Assembly: GCA_965214495.1 (NCBI GenBank)
Contig: OZ243958.1
Location: 372,001-436,000 of the forward strand
From: JANQOH01 sp965214495
GTDB lineage: Bacteria > Pseudomonadota > Alphaproteobacteria > UBA7887
Reading direction: 5' to 3'
DNA: 64,000 nucleotides
This document shows, one piece after another, positions 26,432 through 33,866 of the stretch. Every line of letters starts with the position of its first letter. The first letter of the stretch is position 1. The position numbers and the translations under genes were made by a program. Below the pieces are notes generated by a model, which was not told the DNA's origin, made no database searches, and saw nothing but the letters and a program-made list of their open reading frames with translations.

Positions 26432-27693
26432 CACCGTGGCTGGTTTTCGCGGCACTGGCCGCCCTGGCGGCGGCGGCGCTCGCGCTGCCGATCCTGCGTC
26501 GCCGCGGCGCTCCGGCCCGGCGGGCCGAATTCGACCTTGCCGTATTCCGCCGCCAGCTCGCCGATCTGGAGGCTGACGCGGCGAACGGCGTGATCGACGA
26601 AACCGAAGCGCGCGCGGCCCGGATCGAGATCGAGCGCCGTATCCTCGCCGCCGCCGGGTCGGAAGAAGACGGCGCGGGCGATCGCGGCCGCACGAGCGCT
26701 GCCCTGACCGTCGCGGTCGGCGTGCCGCTGCTGAGTTTGGCGATCTACGCCCTGATCGGTTCTCCGGATGCGCCCGACCGGCCACTGGCGGCGAGCGTCG
26801 AGGAGGCGATCGAGAGTCTCGCCGCGCGTCTGCGCGAGAATCCTGACGATCTCGGCGGCTGGTTGCTACTCGCGCGCTCCTACACGGCGACCGAACGCCA
26901 CCGCGCGGCGGCGGAAGCGTTCGACAACGCCGCCGCGCTGGCGCCCGACGACGCCGACATCGCGGCCGCGCATGGCGAGGCGTTGTTTCATGCCGCGGGC
27001 GGTGCGGTCACCCCGGCCGCGGCACGCCGGTTCGACGCGGCGCTGGCCATCGACCCCCTCCACCCCGGCGCCCGCTACTACCGCGGCATGGCTGCGGCCC
27101 AGGCCGGCGACCTGGCAGGCGCTTTCGACATTTGGAGGACGCTGGTCGAAAGCGCCGAGCCCGATGCGCCATGGCTGCCTGAGGTTCGGCGGCAATTGCG
27201 CGCCGTCGCGGCGGAGTCGGGAATCGAGCCGCCATCGGAGCCGGAGGAACAGCGCGCGGCGATCGACGGCATGGTGGGTCGGCTGGAGGCGCGTTTACGG
27301 GACGATCCCGAGAATATCGAGGGCTGGCGGCGGTTGGGACGCGCGAAGCGTGTGCTCGGCGATCTGCCGGCAGCGCGCGAAGCCTATGGGCGCGCTGTCG
27401 ATCTCGCGCCTGACGACCTTCCGGCACTGGCTGGCCTTGCGGAGGTGGAACGCGAACTCGGCCCCGCGGACGAACCTGTCCCCGATCCGGCGCTGGCGAT
27501 CTACAGGCGGATCCTCATGCTCGATGCCGAGCATCCCGATGCGCTGTGGTTCCTCGGTCTCGCGGCGTCGGACGCCGGACGGCGCGAGGAAGCGGCCGCA
27601 TTGTGGGACCGGTTGCTCGTTCAGTTGCCGCCCGACAGCGAACCGTACCGCCTGATCGCCGAACGTCTCGCGGCGCTGCGCAATGGTGGATAA
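26428..27693 (+). CDS. ccmI: cytochrome c-type biogenesis protein CcmI (TPR)
   Basis: 421 residues. Two N-terminal membrane segments (residues 4-22 and about 96-112) flank a short cytoplasmic loop with FRRQLADLEADAANGVID, the typical CcmI signature. The rest is periplasmic and made of tetratricopeptide repeats such as GGWLLLARSYTATERHRAAA and GWRRLGRAKRVLGDLPAARE. The protein chaperones apocytochrome c to the ligation complex. Its ATG overlaps the ccmH stop. Confidence 0.92.
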   Translation: MTPWLVFAALAALAAAALALPILRRRGAPARRAEFDLAVFRRQLADLEADAANGVIDETEARAARIEIERRILAAAGSEEDGAGDRGRTSAALTVAVGVPLLSLAIYALIGSPDAPDRPLAASVEEAIESLAARLRENPDDLGGWLLLARSYTATERHRAAAEAFDNAAALAPDDADIAAAHGEALFHAAGGAVTPAAARRFDAALAIDPLHPGARYYRGMAAAQAGDLAGAFDIWRTLVESAEPDAPWLPEVRRQLRAVAAESGIEPPSEPEEQRAAIDGMVGRLEARLRDDPENIEGWRRLGRAKRVLGDLPAAREAYGRAVDLAPDDLPALAGLAEVERELGPADEPVPDPALAIYRRILMLDAEHPDALWFLGLAASDAGRREEAAALWDRLLVQLPPDSEPYRLIAERLAALRNGG

Positions 27694-27701
27694 GCCGGTG
27701 G

Positions 27702-27730
27702 TTGACAGCAATGTAAGAATGTTCTTACAT
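27702..27730 (+). promoter_or_regulatory. promoter with overlapping palindromic operator for the ArsR gene
   Basis: TTGACA (27702-27707) is followed after 17 bp by TTACAT (27725-27730). Between and over them is a perfect 9-bp inverted repeat: ATGTAAGAA (27711-27719), TG, TTCTTACAT (27722-27730). A dimeric ArsR repressor bound here would block RNA polymerase. The predicted transcription start is at about 27737, the position of an in-frame ATG, so the mRNA could be leaderless. Confidence 0.6.
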
Positions 27731-27736
27731 GATGAC

Positions 27737-28054
27737 ATGGACGCTCTGCTGCGGGCGATCGCCGAGCCCCGTCGGCGTCGCATCCTTGAGCTGGTGCGCG
27801 ATCGGGAATTGTCGGCCGGTGAGATCGCGGCGCGGTTTTCGGTCTCGCGCCCGGCGGTGTCGCAACACCTGAAGGTGCTCAGCGATGCCGGTTTGCTGGA
27901 CGTGCGCAAAGAGGGCGCACGGCGCCTGTACCGTGTTCGGGGCGAAGCGATCGGGGCGCTCAAGGCGTTCGTCGATGCGTGGTGGGAAAGCAGTCTCCAA
28001 CGGCTGAGGGTCCAGGCTGAAACCGAGCACCGGAGAGAGCGAGATGACCGATGA
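27737..28054 (+). CDS. ArsR-family transcriptional regulator
   Basis: 105 residues from this ATG. A winged-helix domain starts MDALLRAIAEPRRRRILELV, with recognition-helix segment SVSRPAVSQHLKVLSDAGLL and wing VRKEGARRLYRV. No metal-binding cysteines are present, so it is not a classic metal sensor. It belongs to the ArsR group coupled to SRPBCC genes, as here: the next gene overlaps by 11 bp. Longer starts at 27683 or 27719 are in frame but would put the palindromic operator inside the coding region, so I prefer 27737. Autoregulation is inferred. Confidence 0.88.
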   Translation: MDALLRAIAEPRRRRILELVRDRELSAGEIAARFSVSRPAVSQHLKVLSDAGLLDVRKEGARRLYRVRGEAIGALKAFVDAWWESSLQRLRVQAETEHRRERDDR

Positions 28055-28511
28055 CGAAACCGGCCGGCTCGAGCACGAGATTCACATAGATGCGCCGCCG
28101 GAAACGGTGTTCCGTTTTCTCGTCGAGCCCGGAAAGATGAACACCTGGATGGGGATCGAGGCGGAGGTGGAGGCGCGCCCCGGCGGCCTCTTCCGCGTGA
28201 ACGTTACCGGCGCGGACGTGGTCCGCGGCGAGGTGATCGAGGTCGCGCCGCCGAAACGCCTCGTCTTTAGCTGGGGCTGGGAAGGAGGCGAAATCGTACC
28301 GCCGGGCGCGAGCCGGGTCGAGATCACGCTCACGCCGGAGAAGGGCGGCACACTGCTTCGCCTCGTCCATAGCGGGTTGCCGGAGGCGGTCGTCGAACGG
28401 CACGCCGAAGGCTGGGCGCACTACGCGGAACGTTTGCGCCTCGCCGCCGGGGGCGCGGACCCCGGATCGGATCCGTGGCTTGCGCGAGACCGGGAAGGAG
28501 ACCGGCAATGA
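28044..28511 (+). CDS. SRPBCC/AHSA1-domain protein
   Basis: 155 residues of the START-like AHSA1 fold: HEIHIDAPPETVFRFLVEPG, TWMGIEAEVEARPGGLFRV and SRVEITLTPEKGGTLLRLVHSGLP. The fold binds hydrophobic ligands in a deep cavity. It overlaps the ArsR gene by 11 bp and the DUF899 gene by 4 bp, forming a three-gene operon with its regulator. The ligand is unknown. Confidence 0.88.
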   Translation: MTDDETGRLEHEIHIDAPPETVFRFLVEPGKMNTWMGIEAEVEARPGGLFRVNVTGADVVRGEVIEVAPPKRLVFSWGWEGGEIVPPGASRVEITLTPEKGGTLLRLVHSGLPEAVVERHAEGWAHYAERLRLAAGGADPGSDPWLARDREGDRQ

Positions 28512-29167
28512 CCCGTTTCTGCCTGGATTCCGCGAGCGCCGAGTATCGCCACAAGCGGGAGGCGCTGCGCCGCGCCGAGATCGCTTTGAAGGACCAGCGC
28601 GAAACCGTGGCGGTACTGCGCCGCAACCTGCCCGCCGACACGCCGGTCGCCGAAGATTATGCGTTCACCGAGGCCGCCGGCGGCGGCGAGCGACCGGTGC
28701 GTCTGTCGATGCTCTTTGCGCCGGGACAGGAATCGCTGATCGTCTATCACTACATGTGGGCGCCGGAGGACGCGGATCCGTGCCCGATGTGCACCATGTG
28801 GCTCGACGGCCTCGACGCCGTGCAACCGCACGTCGCGCGCACCGCGCCGTTCGTCGCGATCGTCAAGCAGGCCGCCGGAACCGTTCGCGCGTTCGCCGAC
28901 CGCCGCGGCTGGACCCGTCTCCGCCTGCTGTCGAGCGGCGGCACGAACTTCAACCGCGACTTCGGAATGGAAACGCCGGAGGGTGGGCAGCTACCCGGCC
29001 TCAGCGTGTTTCTCAAGCGCGGCGATGGCGCGATTCGTCATTTCTGCACCACTTCGGCGCTTCTGGGCGACGATCACTATCGCGGCATGGATCTGTTCAG
29101 CCCGGTCTGGCACCTGTTCGACATGTTGCCGGAGGGCAGGGGCGATTTCATGCCGCGGATGAGCTGA
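28508..29167 (+). CDS. DUF899 (thioredoxin-like) family protein
   Basis: 219 residues. DUF899 pattern: YRHKREALRRAEIALKDQ, then SLIVYHYMWAPEDADPCPMC with a CPMC motif in the thioredoxin-like fold, LLSSGGTNFNRDFG, and HLFDMLPEGRGDFMP at the end. The family is uncharacterised; the CxxC suggests a redox or peroxide-related role, by inference only. Its ATG overlaps the SRPBCC stop. A fragment of its last codons (GATTTCATGCCGCG) recurs imperfectly at 29250-29264 in the following intergenic gap. Confidence 0.85.
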   Translation: MTRFCLDSASAEYRHKREALRRAEIALKDQRETVAVLRRNLPADTPVAEDYAFTEAAGGGERPVRLSMLFAPGQESLIVYHYMWAPEDADPCPMCTMWLDGLDAVQPHVARTAPFVAIVKQAAGTVRAFADRRGWTRLRLLSSGGTNFNRDFGMETPEGGQLPGLSVFLKRGDGAIRHFCTTSALLGDDHYRGMDLFSPVWHLFDMLPEGRGDFMPRMS

Positions 29168-29311
29168 TCGAGCGGACGAAGACACCGTCGAGCCTGCATT
29201 TCGCTTAGGCCCATGCGCACCGACCGCCCGCCCCGGGGAGCATGGCAATTTCATGCCGCGTGAGTCGAAGAAGCGATAGACTGCCGCTCCCGCGCCCGTG
29301 CCGGAGGCGTC

Positions 29312-30457
29312 ATGACCGAAACCCTTGGCATCGTCGTGCACGGTGCGACCGGGCGCATGGGCGCGAACCAGCACCTTGTGCGCTCGCTGCTGGCCATACG
29401 CGCGCAGGGCGGCGTCGCGCTCTCGGATGGGCGGCGGGTGTTGCCCGACCTGTTGCTTGTGGGCCGTGACCCCGCAAAGCTCGCCGCGCTCGCCGCCCGG
29501 CACGGCGTCGCGGCCTGGACGACCGACTTCGACGCTGCCCTGAGCGACCCGCGCCCGGTTTTCTTCGACGCCGCCCTGACCCTTTCGCGCGCTGCCGTGC
29601 TGGAGCGGGCGGTCGGCGCCGGCAAGCACGTCTATTGCGAGAAACCCGTCGCCGCTCGCGCCGCCGACGCGGTGGCGGCGGCGCGCAAGGCCCGTGACGC
29701 CGGGGTCAAGCACGGAGTGGTGCAAGACAAACTATGGCTGCCCGGGATCCGCAAACTCGCGCGGTTGGTCGAGTCCGGGTTCTTCGGGCGTATCCTCGCG
29801 GTCCGGGGCGAGTTCGGCTACTGGGTGTTTCCCGGCGATCGGGAATCGGCGCAGCGCCCGTCCTGGAACTACCGCGCGGCGGACGGCGGCGGCATCGTGC
29901 TCGACATGCTGCCGCACTGGCATTACCTGCTTGAGAACCTGTTCGGGCGCGTCGTGGGGGTCAGTTGCCGCGCGGCGATCCACGTCCCGATCCGTTGGGA
30001 CGAGGCCGGCGAGCGCTACGACGCCACCGCCGCCGACGCGGCCTATACGAGTTTCGAGATCGAAGGCGGCCTCTTCGTCCATTTCAATAGTTCGTGGTGC
30101 GTGCGCGTGCGCCGCGACGACCTGCTGACGATCCAGGTGGACGGAACCAGGGGGTCGGCGGTCGCGGGGTTGCGCGAGTGCCGCGTTCAAGCCGGCGCCG
30201 ATACCCCGCGTGTGGTGTGGAACCCGGACGCGCCGGCCGCGGTGGACTACGCTGCCGGTTGGCGCCCGGCGCCCGACCTGGAGGCAAGCGACAACGCTTT
30301 CAAGGCGCAGTGGGAGGCATTCATCCGTCACGTTTGCGAAGATGCGCCGTTCCCGTGGGACCTGTTCGCCGGCGCGCGCGGGGTGCAACTGGCCGAATCG
30401 GCGCTGCAAAGCGCTGCCGAACGCCGCTGGATCGCGCCGCCCCGGGTCGAGGAATGA
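29312..30457 (+). CDS. Gfo/Idh/MocA-family oxidoreductase
   Basis: 381 residues. A Rossmann motif VHGATGRMGANQH lies near the start, then the family's EKPVAARAADAV containing the conserved Glu-Lys-Pro. A C-terminal alpha/beta domain includes GGGIVLDMLPHWHYLLENLF with a catalytic His-like position. It probably oxidises a sugar or inositol derivative with NAD(P). It is the first gene of a four-gene cluster (29312-33864) of sugar-acid-type enzymes separated by -4 to +4 bp. Confidence 0.85.
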   Translation: MTETLGIVVHGATGRMGANQHLVRSLLAIRAQGGVALSDGRRVLPDLLLVGRDPAKLAALAARHGVAAWTTDFDAALSDPRPVFFDAALTLSRAAVLERAVGAGKHVYCEKPVAARAADAVAAARKARDAGVKHGVVQDKLWLPGIRKLARLVESGFFGRILAVRGEFGYWVFPGDRESAQRPSWNYRAADGGGIVLDMLPHWHYLLENLFGRVVGVSCRAAIHVPIRWDEAGERYDATAADAAYTSFEIEGGLFVHFNSSWCVRVRRDDLLTIQVDGTRGSAVAGLRECRVQAGADTPRVVWNPDAPAAVDYAAGWRPAPDLEASDNAFKAQWEAFIRHVCEDAPFPWDLFAGARGVQLAESALQSAAERRWIAPPRVEE

Positions 30458-30461
30458 CGAC

Positions 30462-31628
30462 GTGCCGACTCTGACCCTGCCGGCGCCCGGCGGCGCGCTT
30501 GTGCGATATACGCTCGGAGACCCGCGGGAATATCCGTCGCGGAGCGGGCGCCCGTTCACGCGCGTCGCGTTCGCGGCGGCGCATGTGGTGGCCGATCCGC
30601 GCGCCGACAACGATCCGTGGCTCGCGCCGGCGCTCGACTGGGAGCGCACGCTCGCCTTTCGCCGGCGCCTGTGGGATCTCGGCCTCGGCGTCGCCGAAGC
30701 GATGGACACCGCGCAGCGCGGGATGGGGCTGGACTGGCCCACGAGCCGGGAGTTGATCCGGCGCGCGCTCGACGCGGCGCGCGACGCGCCCGGCGCGCGG
30801 GTGGCGTGCGGCGCCGGTACCGACCATCTCGAATCGGCGGAGGCCCGCAGCATCGACGACGTGATCGGCGCCTACGAGGAACAGACAGGTTTCGTCGAAG
30901 GGTTGGGCGGGCAGGCGATCGTGATGGCGTCGCGTGCGCTCGCGGCGTGCGCCGAGGGCCCCGACGACTACGTGCGCGTTTACGACCGCATCCTGGGCCA
31001 GGCGGCGCGTCCGGTGATCCTCCATTGGCTCGGCGCGATGTTCGACCCCGCCCTTGCCGGGTATTGGGGGCGGGACGGCGATGCCGCGGCGATGGACGTA
31101 TGCCTCGACGTCATCGCCGCCCACGCCGGCAAGGTCGAAGGGATCAAGGTCTCGTTGCTCGACAAGGACAGGGAGATCGCGATGCGCCGGCGCCTGCCGG
31201 CGTCGGTGCGCATGTTCACCGGCGACGATTTCAACTACGCCGAACTGATCGGTGGCGACTCGTTCGGCCATTCCGACGCGTTGCTCGGTATTTTCGATCC
31301 GATCGCGCGGGCGGCCTCGGCTGCGCTCGATGCGCTGGCGGCCGGCGACCGTGCGGGCTTCGGCGACATCCTCGCGCCGACCGTGCCGTTGTCGCGCCAT
31401 CTCTTTTCGGCGCCCACCCGTTTCTACAAGACGGGCGTAGTGTTCATGGCGTGGCTCAACGGGTTGCAGGACCACTTCACGATGGTCGGCGGCCAGCAGG
31501 GCGCGCGTTCGATCGGGCATCTGGCCGAACTGTTCCGACTCGCCGACGCCGCCGGTCTGATCGAGGACCCCGACCGCGCAGCGGTGCGGATGCGCCATTT
31601 GCTCTCGGTTCACGGCGTGGCTGCGTGA
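30462..31628 (+). CDS. DUF993 family DapA-like TIM-barrel protein (putative aldolase/lyase)
   Basis: 388 residues, GTG start at 30462. The protein matches the DUF993 group related to dihydrodipicolinate synthase and N-acetylneuraminate lyase. Lys229 in KVEGIKVSLLD occupies the position of the Schiff-base lysine (GIK) in that superfamily. Other marks are GGQAIVMASRALA, PVILHWLGAMFDPALAGYWG and MFTGDDFNYAELI. By analogy it would split or dehydrate a 2-keto sugar acid. It overlaps the next gene by 4 bp (GTGA). The specific reaction is not known to me. Confidence 0.75.
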   Translation: MPTLTLPAPGGALVRYTLGDPREYPSRSGRPFTRVAFAAAHVVADPRADNDPWLAPALDWERTLAFRRRLWDLGLGVAEAMDTAQRGMGLDWPTSRELIRRALDAARDAPGARVACGAGTDHLESAEARSIDDVIGAYEEQTGFVEGLGGQAIVMASRALAACAEGPDDYVRVYDRILGQAARPVILHWLGAMFDPALAGYWGRDGDAAAMDVCLDVIAAHAGKVEGIKVSLLDKDREIAMRRRLPASVRMFTGDDFNYAELIGGDSFGHSDALLGIFDPIARAASAALDALAAGDRAGFGDILAPTVPLSRHLFSAPTRFYKTGVVFMAWLNGLQDHFTMVGGQQGARSIGHLAELFRLADAAGLIEDPDRAAVRMRHLLSVHGVAA

Positions 31629-33034
31629 CCGCCGCTCCGCGTTTGACGCTGGTGGAAGTGGGGCTTCACGAGCGCGACGTGGCGCTGCGCCTGCCGTTCC
31701 GCTTCGGCGCCGCCACCATGACCCGGGCCGCGCAGGCGTTCGTGCGCGTGCGCATCCGCCTGGAAGACGGCCGCGAAGGCTGGGGCGCGACCGCCGAACT
31801 GATGGCGCCGAAATGGTTCGACAAGGACCCCGAACTGTCGAACGACGACAATGTGTGGCAGTTGCGCGACGCGCTCACGACGGCGATTCATCTCTACGTC
31901 GCTGCCGGGCCGGCCACCGCCTTCGGCCTGTGGCGCGCGACCTGCCGCGATCAGATCGCCGCCGGCGGGGCGGCGGGGCTGCCCGCGCTCGCCGCGGGCT
32001 TCGGCCCGGCGCTGCTGGACAAAGCCGTGCTGGACGCGCTGTGCCGTATCGAAGGTGTCCCGGTGTTCGAGGCCATGGCGAGCAACCTCGCCGGCATCGA
32101 GGCGAGCGACCTCACGCCCGACCTTGCCGGTTTCGACATCGACGAATTCGTGCGCGCATTGCGTCCGGCTGCGGCGATCGCCGCACGGCACACGGTGGGC
32201 CTGGTCGATCCGATCGCCTGCCGCAGCAGCCTCGAAGACGGCTTGCCGGAAACTTTGGAGCAGGTCGTGGCTGCCTATGGCCAACTCTATTTCAAGGTCA
32301 AGGTCGGCGGTGACCCGGATGCCGACCTTGACCGGCTGGCCCGGATCGCCGCCGCGCTGGACCGCATCGACGGCCCCTACCGGGTTACGCTCGACGGCAA
32401 CGAGCAATATGGCGACGGCGCGGCGCTCGAAGCGCTGATGCGCAGGATCGCCGAAGCGCCGGCGCTGGCCCGCTTCGACGACTCCATTCTTTTCGTGGAA
32501 CAACCGTTCCCCCGCGGCACGGCGCTGCACCCCGGCGCCGCGCGGCTCGCGGTCGGCAAGCCGTTGCTGATCGACGAGTCCGACAGTGCGATCGACTCCT
32601 TTCCGCGCGCCCGCGCGCTCGGCTATGACGGAGTGTCGTCCAAGTCGTGCAAGGGTTTGTACAAGTCGATCCTCAACGCTGCGCGCTGCTGCAACTGGAA
32701 CCGGCTCGATCCGGCGCGGCGCTGTTTCGTGTCGGCGGAAGATCTGATGGCCCAGGGCGGTCTGGCGCTGCAACAGGACCTGGCGCTGGCGAGCCTGATC
32801 GGCTGCGCGCACGCCGAGCGCAACGGTCATCACTATGTCCACGGCATGGCGGGCGCGCCGGCGGCGGAACGCCGCGCCTTCCGCGCCGCGCACCCGGACC
32901 TCTATCGCGGCGCTGCGGCGCGGTTGGCCGTCGAAGACGGCAGGATCGCGCTCGGCTCGCTGTCCTGCGCCGGCTTTGCGAGCGCCGCCCTGCCCGACTT
33001 CTCCGCCATGCGTCCGATGCCGGAAAGGGAGTGA
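31625..33034 (+). CDS. enolase-superfamily (mandelate racemase/muconate lactonising-like) enzyme
   Basis: 469 residues, GTG at 31625. A capping domain is followed by a TIM barrel with KVKVGG (Lys224 and Lys226), metal ligands Asp257 in DGNE, Glu292 in VEQPF, and Asp317/Glu318 in IDESDS. A second catalytic-side SSKSCKG lies at about 340. The K-x-K motif is that of the muconate-lactonising or epimerase type, though sugar-acid dehydratases also fit. At 469 residues it is longer than the usual 360-400, with an extended C-terminal segment. It probably dehydrates or epimerises the cluster's sugar acid. Confidence 0.8.
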   Translation: MTAAPRLTLVEVGLHERDVALRLPFRFGAATMTRAAQAFVRVRIRLEDGREGWGATAELMAPKWFDKDPELSNDDNVWQLRDALTTAIHLYVAAGPATAFGLWRATCRDQIAAGGAAGLPALAAGFGPALLDKAVLDALCRIEGVPVFEAMASNLAGIEASDLTPDLAGFDIDEFVRALRPAAAIAARHTVGLVDPIACRSSLEDGLPETLEQVVAAYGQLYFKVKVGGDPDADLDRLARIAAALDRIDGPYRVTLDGNEQYGDGAALEALMRRIAEAPALARFDDSILFVEQPFPRGTALHPGAARLAVGKPLLIDESDSAIDSFPRARALGYDGVSSKSCKGLYKSILNAARCCNWNRLDPARRCFVSAEDLMAQGGLALQQDLALASLIGCAHAERNGHHYVHGMAGAPAAERRAFRAAHPDLYRGAAARLAVEDGRIALGSLSCAGFASAALPDFSAMRPMPERE

Positions 33035-33036
33035 CG

Positions 33037-33864
33037 ATGGCCGACCTGTCGCGACTGTCGTGGAACCTGGCCACCACGCGGCAAAAGTGGGGTCTGCTCG
33101 ATGCGGTCGCCGGGCTTCGGGCCGCCGGAGTCGGCGCGCTGGCGCCGTGGCGCGAGATGATCGACGACGCCGGCATGGCGGAAACCCGGCGCGCTGTTGC
33201 CGACGCCGGGCTCGGACTGTCGTCTCTGTGCCGGGCGGGCCTGTTCCCGGCGCCGGATTCCGCCGGGCGCGCAGCGGCGCTCGACGAGAACCGCCGCGCG
33301 ATCGACCAGGCCGCCGAAGTCGGTGCGCCGGTTCTGGTTCTCATCGCCGGCGGCCTGGCCGAGGGATCGCGCGACATCGCCGCCGCGCACCGCATGGTGG
33401 AAGACGGCATTGCGGCGATCCTGCCGCACGCCCGCGCCGCCGGGGTGAAGCTCGCGATCGAGCCGCTGCATCCGATGTATGCGGCCGACCGCGCCTGCAT
33501 CAACTCGCTCGGCCACGCGCTCGACATTTGCGACCGGCTGGCCGACGACATGCTCGGCGTCGCGGTGGACGTCTATCATGTCTGGTGGGACCCGGCGCTC
33601 GAGGCGCAGATCCTGCGCGCCGGCGCCGCTCGCCTGTTCGGCTTCCACGTCTGCGACTGGCTGGTTCCCACGCGCGACCTGTTGCTCGACCGCGGCATGA
33701 TGGGCGACGGCGCGATCGATCTGGCCCGCATTCGCGGCTGGATGGACCGCGCCGGTTATGCCGGCCCCATCGAGGTCGAGATCTTCTCCGCGCGGAACTG
33801 GTGGCGGCGCGACCCCGCCGAAGTGGTCGAGGTCGCCAAACGGCGCTTCGCCGACCTGGTGTAG
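33037..33864 (+). CDS. sugar phosphate isomerase/epimerase family TIM barrel
   Basis: 275 residues of xylose-isomerase-like barrel (AP endonuclease 2 fold): VKLAIEPLHPMYAADRACIN with the metal Glu, LGVAVDVYHVWWDP with Asp/His, FGFHVCDW, and GPIEVEIF with a final Glu. These acidic and His residues form a divalent-metal site. It closes the four-gene cluster and is separated by 2 bp from the convergent NosR-like gene. It probably isomerises or epimerises a ketose. Confidence 0.82.
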   Translation: MADLSRLSWNLATTRQKWGLLDAVAGLRAAGVGALAPWREMIDDAGMAETRRAVADAGLGLSSLCRAGLFPAPDSAGRAAALDENRRAIDQAAEVGAPVLVLIAGGLAEGSRDIAAAHRMVEDGIAAILPHARAAGVKLAIEPLHPMYAADRACINSLGHALDICDRLADDMLGVAVDVYHVWWDPALEAQILRAGAARLFGFHVCDWLVPTRDLLLDRGMMGDGAIDLARIRGWMDRAGYAGPIEVEIFSARNWWRRDPAEVVEVAKRRFADLV

Positions 33865-33866
33865 GG

